Below, in pieces: positions 56,401 to 64,000 of a DNA stretch of 64,000 nt (the stretch's first letter is position 1; every line of letters begins with the position of its first letter). The DNA is taken from the NCBI GenBank assembly GCA_030068075.1, contig CM057829.1, positions 87,039,889 through 87,103,888 of the forward strand, read 5' to 3'. The notes under the pieces were generated by a model that saw nothing but the letters and a program-made list of their open reading frames with translations, ran no database searches and was not told the origin of the DNA. This stretch comes from Paguma larvata (lineage: Eukaryota > Chordata > Mammalia > Carnivora > Viverridae). Both the position numbers and the translations under genes were made by a program.

Positions 56401-58374
56401 TCAATTGTGGTAAAAGATATTACACTTTTACTTCTGGTAATTATATCATCTTGTCTCCTTCTGAGTAAAGAGCGCTGGGACACTGCTCAACTCGCCCTCG
56501 TTGTTTGGGGCTGTCTCTCAAGGTGACAGTGGATGATTCGTTCGTCGTCGTAGGAAGAATGTCTTTTGCAGGTAGAAGGACTCTGGATTCCCTTGCTAAT
56601 TCGCAGCTGCCTCAAGGGTGGCTCTCGGGTTTGTGTTCAATCTCCAGAGATTGCCCCAGATAGTCTCAGATCTCAGATACTTGGAGGTAGTTTTCCAGAG
56701 TTTTAAAGATGTCATTTCGTCTTCCTTCCCCCAGAAAACATAGTCACTTTATGACTAGCCATGGATGTGAAATGCCTCTCTCTGCCTGCCTTTTTTTCTG
56801 AACAGCAGCATAAGTGAAGAGAGAACTTAGAATAGGAATTCTTGCTCCAACCAGCTATGAAATGCCTAATTTTATTTGCATCTGCACACATATGCAGTTA
56901 GATGTTTTATTCATTACTTACACACTTACTTCCAAAAGAAACTTGTGAAAAGCAAAAGAAAAATCATACTATCTTTTAGTTTTCATTTTAAGGTTTCAGA
57001 ATAATCTGTTCAGTTTAATATTGACTTCCAAATGTTTTCCAAAACATTTTTAAAATGAAGCTTCTTCTTCTATGAAGAAGCAGAATAAATAAAAGGGCCA
57101 TGGTAATGTTTGAGGAAGTAACTCACCTCCTAAATAAATGGCTTTAGGATTATAGAATCAGAGTGGAAAAATAATGCATCTCATCTATACTTTTCATTTT
57201 AAGGCTGAGGAAACTTCGACCCAGATAGTTTAAATGACTTGCCCGAGATCAGCCAGTTAGTGCATGGAAGAAATAAATAATAAAATCCAATTTGTGTTTC
57301 TGCTGCCCTTAAATAAGGAACTTTTAAAATCTGTAGACACGATTATTTTGTCAAAAGATTCAATAGACGTTGAGTCTATTGTGCTTGACAAAGTGCCACT
57401 GCCACCACAACCCCATTGTGTGAACTTCCCTCACACACAGATGGACAAAATTGGGTTCAGAGAGAAAAAAAATGACCCGGAATTCACACAAGGTCTAAGT
57501 GGCAGAACATGGTTATGAGCCAGGTCTGCGGATTCAGATTCTGAGACTCTGTGAATGGCACAGCCTTATGAAAAGGAATGCCACGCCCATTGCAAAGAGC
57601 TAGCAATATAAAGACTAATTACACCAAGAGGGAATCTAGTTTCTTCGTTCATTCTCCAGTTGTCCCACTGGCATAACAGGGTTTCACTATGGTTCTTTGC
57701 TTTATTTTAACCATTTGCCAAGTGAGTGTCTGTACATTATGATTTGAATATTCTAATGATTCTTGGACATCCTTGAGAGGGAAAAAGAAAGCCATTTTTC
57801 TATTATCATGTATAAAATTTCAGTAGATAATTTAGAATGATTATAACCCACTGTGAGATAAATATGTGACCAATAAAATAATCAGGTATCCACAGCATTT
57901 GTCGTAATGACTCTATTTCCAAATGATACTGAAAAATTTGGCTATTATTTTGGGCTATTCTTATTGTATTGTATTGTGTTTGCTTTCTTTCGCTTTTACT
58001 TACAGTTTTACTTCAGAGTTTTTTTGAAATGTAAGATCTACCACATAAGCACCAATAAAATCAAATGTGAAAATACACATCTTTGAGATTTTGTTATGTG
58101 GTTGTATCTGAGTATATTATTCCCAGTTGGCTATAATGGGAACTGTCCTATACATACAAGTCCAACTTCTCTTTGAAACATAAAATATACTATATTGTAA
58201 AATCTATTAAATGTGTTCTTTAAAAGGGCTATTATTTCTCTTACTACTCTACATGAAGTACATTTATGTCCCTTCAACTTGGAAACACTTTAGACCAGAG
58301 TAAGTAGAGATTTCCAAATAACTAGGAGATGTGTTTTGGATAAATGCATTTGTATGGCTGGGACAGCCCAGGGA
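56401..58374. other. Unique sequence with a MIR fragment
   Basis: Only the MIR fragment listed separately (57185-57275) is recognised. No gene is seen. Confidence 0.4.
57185..57275 (-). mobile_element. MIR core fragment, minus strand
   Basis: 'tttaaggctgaggaaacttc', 'gacccagatagtttaaatga' and 'cttgcccgagatcagccagt' are the inverse of the MIR core. About 90 bp. Confidence 0.75.
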
Positions 58375-58625
58375 GGGCAAAAAAGAGGGAGAAAAGCAGA
58401 GAACTGATGAGTAAGCCCTAGAGAATTCCAGCATTTAAGGAGCAAGAAGAGAGACAGAAGAGAATGCTCAAGATAAAACCAAAAGGGTGAGTGGGAGTTA
58501 ACGGAGGAGAGTGGTTTTGGGGAACAGGGGCAAATGCAGTACTGAAGATGGCACTGAAGGTCATCTTGAAAATCTCAGAATCTCTCAGCGAAACTGGGAA
58601 AGTGGAAGTCAGAAGATTAAGTGAT
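58375..58625 (-). mobile_element. Probable L2 fragment, minus strand
   Basis: 'gtaagccctagagaattcca', 'gcatttaaggagcaagaaga' and 'gcactgaaggtcatcttgaa' follow the inverse of the L2 ORF2 segment that lies just upstream of its YADD box. Strongly diverged. Confidence 0.45.
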
Positions 58626-59738
58626 TAAGAAATGAACGAAGCTGAAAAAAATTGGATAAATATAGACACTTGCTTGGCCAGATAAATATTATATAAATAC
58701 AATAAACCTAGGATGAGACCCAGGATCAAAGGTATAATTATAAGTATTTGAAAAATGTATTTCTAGGGGAAAAAAAACTTTTGTGTAAATAATAAAGTAA
58801 AATATACTAACTATGGGAAGTTTGGGGGCTATGAAAAAGGATGAACAATAAAATCAAAGTAAACCAAAATCCCATGACTAAGAGATTATTACAGTAACGT
58901 TTTGGTCTATTTCCCTCCAGATTTTGTTCTCTGTAATCATTTTCATAAAATTGAGTTCATTTTACATATAAAGCTCTGTTTCCGTTTTCAATTATCCCTG
59001 TATTATTGTATATGTATCAATGACTATTTTAGGATGTATGAATTTAGTGTACATTTTTAGCTTTAGGAGAAAGAAACTTCTAGTGAGAGTACATTGAAGC
59101 TGCAAAATAAAGAGAAAAAATGCTGGATTAATGTCCCAGGAATGATAAAAGGAACAGAATCAGGTTCATAGAAGAGAGAAAGAAATAAGAAATGCACCAA
59201 CATACATACATTTGTGGAAGGCAGGAATAAAAGTCTGAGTGGGTTTGTGCACTTTTAATGGCTGCCAGAGTGTTTAACGAGGAATCTTGACTATGACCAA
59301 GTAAACACATTTTCAGCTAGAACACAGGGCCAAGCTGAGACTGAGAGCCAGGAAATTCTAATGTGAGCAATCAGTGGGGTAGTAGCATTTCCTCTAGCTG
59401 CTCTTGGAGGGTTAGGTTGGAGAAAAGATGAAGCATTGAAGAATTCTGCTTAACAGGTAAAGGGAATGATAAGGATGTAAAATATTAACAATTCTAAAAA
59501 CAAGAATAAAATAAATGATCAGTAAGGATTCCTGGATATGTAGAGAAGCAGTGAAAAGAAAATGGGGACACTCAAACACCAGGAAATACTATGAAGTTGA
59601 AAAGAAATCTGCAGTCATAGTGAGATATAAAAGAATGGAGATTATGGTCAGAGTAGAATACTGGAGTTCGAGCTCTCCGATGCAGAAGAGAACTGAGTGG
59701 TAACAAGGTCCAGGTATGGCCAGGGGGCCACAGAGCTC
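58626..59738. other. Unclassified, AT-rich
   Basis: 58830-59000 ('ttttggtctatttccctcca', 'gattttgttctctg') resembles a common old repeat that I cannot name. Nothing else. Confidence 0.3.
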
Positions 59739-59752
59739 AAGAAGAGAGATTA

Positions 59753-59979
59753 TGGGGCACCTGGGTGGCTCAGTCGATTAGGCCGCCGGCTTCGGCTCAG
59801 GTCATGATCTCACGGTCTGTGAGTTCGAGCCCCGAATCAGGCTCTGTGCTGATGGCTCAGAGCCTGGATCCTGCTTCAGATTCTGTATCTCTCTCACTCT
59901 GCCCTTCCCTTGCTCATGCTCTGTCTCTATGTCTCTCAAAAATAAAATAAAAATGCTAAAAAAAAATTTTTTTTAAAAA
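59753..59979 (+). mobile_element. CAN SINE (SINEC_Fc-like), plus strand
   Basis: Full-length, well-preserved copy whose tail has an A-run followed by a T-run (taaaaaaaaattttttttaa). A perfect 14-bp duplication aagaagagagatta lies at 59739-59752 and 59980-59993. Confidence 0.97.
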
Positions 59980-60011
59980 AAGAAGAGAGATTACAAGATA
60001 CTGAAATACAA

Positions 60012-60215
60012 CATCAAAGTGAACCCTAATGTAAACTGTGGCCTTAGAGTGACAATGACGTGTCAACATGAGTTCATCGGTTGTAACAAATGTACCTCTC
60101 TGATGGGGGATGTTGATAATGGGGTAGGCTATGCATATATGGGTAATCTTTGCTCTTTCCTCTCATTTTTGCTAAGAACCTAAAAGTTCTCTAAAATAAA
60201 GTTTATTTTTTAGGA
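60012..60215 (+). mobile_element. L1 3'UTR fragment
   Basis: 'caaagtgaaccctaatgtaa', 'agagtgacaatgacgtgtca', 'acatgagttcatcggttgta', 'acaaatgtacctctctgatg' and 'gttctctaaaataaagttta' are the consecutive landmarks of an L1 3'UTR of the type that also ends the long L1 at 31.5 kb. Confidence 0.85.
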
Positions 60216-63200
60216 AAAAATGCCAGAGGAAATAAAACAGTCACAGTTTCAGGGTGGCAGGAGCCATGTCCTGGACACTGAACTCACCTATGTTGTTGGC
60301 ATGTCATGGGAAATAAAGGAAGACTGTGAGTGGAATATCCAGTGCATGGGAAGCAGTGAGTAGGAGTAGTTAAATAATATTGTAGAAGAAGGTGATGGAG
60401 TTGTATGACATGAACTTCAGTGGAAGAAGGAAATATTATAAGTTGCCTCAGGACCCAAATGAAAGCAGACCCAACTGCCTGGGCAAATGGAAGCCTCTTC
60501 CCACTCAAGCTCCTGGAGAGGCAGTCTTCTAGATAAAAGCAGAGGTTTAATTCAAGCCAAAATAAAACAAAGTATTTTATAGAAAATAAAGTGTTACGAG
60601 GTAGTTCGTTTCCATGATATAGAAACTCCAGAAGGAAAGCATAAAGGAGTAGAGAAAGGAGGGCCAAGAGGCAGAGTTTGGAGATAGAGAGCACAAAGCG
60701 GATGGGAATGACAGTACACAGTCACCAGAGAGGCTTACATGTTGGGTGATGGCCAAAGACAACCTAAGGAAGGACTGGAACAGTCTCCAGATTCCAAAAA
60801 CATAACCTTCGGATGTTGCATTGGACACACAGGAACCTCCCTTTCTCCTACCTAGCCCATAGTAAGTTATTAATAAATACCAAGTGAATGAGTGGAGGAG
60901 TGCATTAGGTTAATTTTAGACTTTAAAATCATAACAAAACAGCTAGGTGAAGACTATACACGAAAGGCTGCTGGAAATGTAAAACGAGAGGACAGAAGAG
61001 TGATAACCTTGGAGGAGAGACAATATTAAATAAATATTTAGAGCCAATGAATCAACGATTTGTCCTATTAATTTTCGCTTTTGTCACTTTACTATGAGGT
61101 ACTTTCAATTATGTCAGGCTCTCCTGGCTTAAGTTTTTTCAATATGCTTCTACTCAATTTCATGATCTTTCCTCCTACCTGTGTATCAAAAAGCTTTTCT
61201 TTACCCCTTCTTCAGCAATGCTGTTGAAACAAATCTGAAATTCACCAACAGGAGCAGGAATTACTTTGTGCCTAAAATCAGCCTGACAATATAGTTGGGA
61301 TAAATCATATTTTGGGGATTCTCTCAAAAAGCTTGTATCTGTTGCATTTTATAACATCTTTGTAGCAGGTGTGCTGTCTCAGGGAGACGTTTATTTTCTT
61401 TACATACTCTGTGCAGCAATGGAAAAAAAATGCTATTTATACAACTTTTAAATTTAAAAAAATCTATTCATGTATAATTAGTTATAGTCTAGTAAAAAGG
61501 AGAGTTGAGAGTTGGAAAGAATACTTTTCCCAAAGCTTTCCTGTTTAATGTGAGCACCACTCTGTCATAATTTTTCATTCTTTCCCACTATCTTCTTCCC
61601 TCTTCTGCGTGTTTTGAAACTCTCCATCGATCTTTATAAGGAACAATTTTCTTTCTTTCTCTCTTTCTTTTTTAAAGCAGCACTCTATCAGTGTTTTAAG
61701 TCTTTACATTCAGGCTGCTTAACCCAGAGAGAGGATTTCTGATTCTAAGAGCAAGTGCCAGCCCCAGGAGACAGGTCTTTCTCAGTGGCTGGTCATACTG
61801 TGTAAGAAAAAGATGCGGCATTAAACCAGGAATTGATATGGTGAGGATACCAAATTTGAACCACAGTTATGGGCTTTCCATCATTTAAGTTTACCAATAT
61901 CCCTAGGAAGAATTGAGATGATTAAAAGCATCTCCATTGTATTTGCCGTCAATATCCAGTAGATGAAACTGGCTCGACAGTTTATACTTAGGGGCGTTTG
62001 CATTTCATCTATAATGAAGAAAACTAAATGTGTAGTCCATGTGTAGACTCTTCAAATGACAGACCATAATCATCCTTTTGCAGCCTTTATAGTATCTGTT
62101 GTCAGGCTCTTCTGAGAGACTTTTAATAGGGTCTTGGCAAGATGCCACAGGCAAGCACTTCCACCGCAGCTGATTCATAAATGCCTTTGGGGTTGCATTA
62201 CAAATCCAGCAACCCCTGAGGTTTGGTGGGAAGGTCTGCCAAGGTTCCGCTGGGATTGACTATTAGCCCACTGAACTCCCCTGGGCCCTAGAAACTCAAG
62301 AGTGGATCTCATCCGAGTAACATGGGGAAAAGAGGTGTGATACTGTATCTGCCAGGCAGGTAGATTATATACATTCTGTCCCAGGAAGGCTGATTTGAGG
62401 GGAGAACCATCACAACCACTCCTTTCTTCCTGATAGCATAGAAATTTATAACTTAAGTGATAAATCCAATGACTAAAAGAAGAATGTCTTTATGATTTGA
62501 CCTTATTTCCTTCTATCTGTATCATATAGCGAAGATATACAGGCTCTGCATAGCATGAGTACTTAGTTTCCCTTTTCCTGTTGTTCTTCTACTTGTGTAT
62601 GTATATGAGATTCACATGTAAATGGGGCAATGCCTATGTTGTTCACTACTGCGCTTCTAGAGACGGGTACTGGGACAGCTACACAAATAGTAATAATTGG
62701 TGGCTATCTGAAAGCAGAAATATATTTAAGGGGTGGGCCTGTGGGAAGGTCCTCAGGTTGCCAATCTATGGGGGTGCTAAGACTTCACTGAGATAAGATA
62801 AATCAAATTCAAGGATCCAAAGTCTTCTTGGAGACAGGAGTCAATGTGGGGAAGGGCGGCATGCTCCTTCTAAAGAGGCAGGCTCAAAGGACATCGGAAG
62901 GCCATCAAGGATGGGAGTTTAGTTACCCACAGGGCAACTTTGTGGAGTGGAAACTGAGATACAGGACAAGAGCAGAATTCCTCTGGACAGCGGTGTAATG
63001 GCTGACTCCTTCTATCAGTTGTCTTGCTTCATCACTTCTTGTGTGTAGAGATGACTCTCTAAGTGGAAAGAGGAGCTCATGTAGGGTGATAAGAACATCA
63101 ATCCTTTTGTGCTTAAGGTGAAAAAGAGGAGAAACTGTTAGCTCTAGTTTTCTCATGTATTCTACCCTGACAATTCTGTTTCTCAAACAAGGTCAGTCCC

Positions 63201-63369
63201 CATTTCTACTTGTAACATTTGCTTTCTGTGGAACTGTATTTGTCCCAGCTTCACGAAACACTTTTATGCTCTCCCAGAGTCTTCCTCCCACCTGCCACCT
63301 TCCTGATTTGTGACTGCCTTTGTGTACTTCCTCTTAACTTTTATCCAACCTTTTTTTCACCGCTGCTTA
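60216..63369. other. Unique sequence, no gene
   Basis: 3.1 kb without named repeats. The 136-codon minus-strand frame (60694-60284) starts with a hydrophobic, leucine-rich run but shows no known domain and overlaps a second minus-strand frame; not called. A CT-rich run lies at 61650-61670. Confidence 0.4.
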
Positions 63370-63530
63370 CTAAAGACCGAGGAAAAATTAACTAACCTCT
63401 TTGAGCCTCAGTTTCCTCAAGTGTAACATTAGATTACTAATAGCTACTTTGTGAAGTAGTACCCATAATTGAAGGATGTGGAAAAATAGCATTGTGCCTT
63501 CTCTTAGGTGCTCAGTAAATGGTAGCTGGG
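63370..63530 (+). mobile_element. MIR fragment, plus strand
   Basis: 'aactaacctctttgagcctc', 'agtttcctcaagtgtaacat' and 'ttctcttaggtgctcagtaa' with 'atggtagctggg' follow MIR core-to-3'-end order, with a gap in the middle. Confidence 0.8.
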
Positions 63531-64000
63531 GACAAAGGTGAGGAAGAAGAGGAGGAGGATAAAGAAGATGAGATGTAAATATAATGTAATGAGCTGGCAT
63601 TCACAAGATTCACAAACGACACAGGCGACACAACAGTCAGAATCAAGCTGGGTATGTGCTTGGCATCATGAGCTTGCCACGTCATGTTGGCTTTTGGCAA
63701 AGCTATGCAAAGAGAAACCATCCTTTAGGGAGGAAGCCATAAAGCTCATTAGGTAGCCCTACTGCATCGCCATCACTGAGCCCTCCAGAATGCCAGGGCA
63801 TATAGGGAATGGTTTTTAAAACATTGCTACTTTTTACTGCCTTAAATTCTTTTTTATTTTATTTTTAATTTTTTTTTTGGCTATTGGAGAGAAATGGATG
63901 TATAAAAAATAAAACATAGATTGATTCAAAAAAATCATTGCTCGGCACACAATGTCGTACTCCTTTTTCGTGGGGGATTGGAGGACATTGATCAGATTTT
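63531..64000. other. Unique, AT-run near the end
   Basis: A purine tract at 63540-63575 and a T/A-rich run at 63848-63880. No gene or named repeat. Confidence 0.4.

Noticed and set aside
60284..60694. 136-codon minus-strand open frame with a hydrophobic start
   Set aside because: The leucine-rich start resembles a signal peptide, but the rest has no domain, a second minus-strand frame overlaps it, and no promoter or splice context is visible.

Overview
This window is mammalian nuclear DNA from a carnivore, most likely a cat or close feliform relative. The main evidence is about 22 tRNA-derived SINEs. Their heads carry the carnivore (CAN SINE) A/B-box pattern 'gcctgggtggctcagtcggtt'. Their bodies carry 'ctgtgctgacagctcagagc' and end in aataaataaac plus an A-run and often a T-run, the form typical of the feline SINEC_Fc group. 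Much older shared mammalian repeats (L2, MIR, MER5A, MLT1 and old L1) are also present. I found no exon of a recognisable protein-coding gene, no rRNA, tRNA or snRNA gene and no CpG island. All the longer open frames fall in repeats or lack coding character. This looks like an intergenic or deep-intronic interval.

Layout. 0-16 kb is SINE-dense and also holds a MER5A copy (0.4 kb), an ERV1-type solo LTR (5.2-5.7 kb), an MLT1-type LTR (10.5-10.8 kb), an old LTR-like element (11.8-12.3 kb) and a CA-rich microsatellite cluster (9.6-9.8 kb). 16-25 kb is mostly unique, with a near-complete MIR, an L1 tail beside an inverted L2 fragment (21-22 kb), and an L1 ORF2/3'-end fragment (23.4-24.2 kb). 25.6-31.5 kb is one long dead L1 on the plus strand. 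It reads 5'UTR, ORF1, inter-ORF, partial ORF2 and 3'UTR, has an internal ORF2 deletion and carries four SINEs. A second L1 3'UTR-like segment (31.5-33.3 kb) is split by a roughly 0.8-kb DNA transposon. That element has long inverted ends and a minus-strand remnant resembling a MULE-type transposase. An ERV2-like LTR with a lysine-tRNA-type primer-binding-site remnant follows (33.6-34.06 kb). 38.6-40.8 kb is a plus-strand L2 interrupted by a later insertion, and 41.7-42.97 kb is an inverted L1 fragment.

From about 43.7 kb to 59.7 kb interspersed repeats are sparse (three SINEs clustered at 48.6-51.5 kb). Several stretches (45.3-48.2, 49.4-51.3 and 54.5-56 kb) are AT-rich, microsatellite-poor and rich in homeodomain-, POU- and AP-1-like words. 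Those are the best places to look for conserved regulatory elements, though conservation cannot be judged from one sequence. The last 4 kb holds an L1 tail with a SINE beside it, unique sequence and a MIR.

No genes act together here. The readable biology is the nested history of transposons. The observations most worth following are the MULE-like element inside the dead L1, a site hit twice by SINEs that left three copies of one target sequence, the ERV2-like LTR, and an exon-like segment whose acceptor is made by the end of a solo LTR. Repeat names are from memory of family consensus sequences, so boundaries of old elements are approximate.
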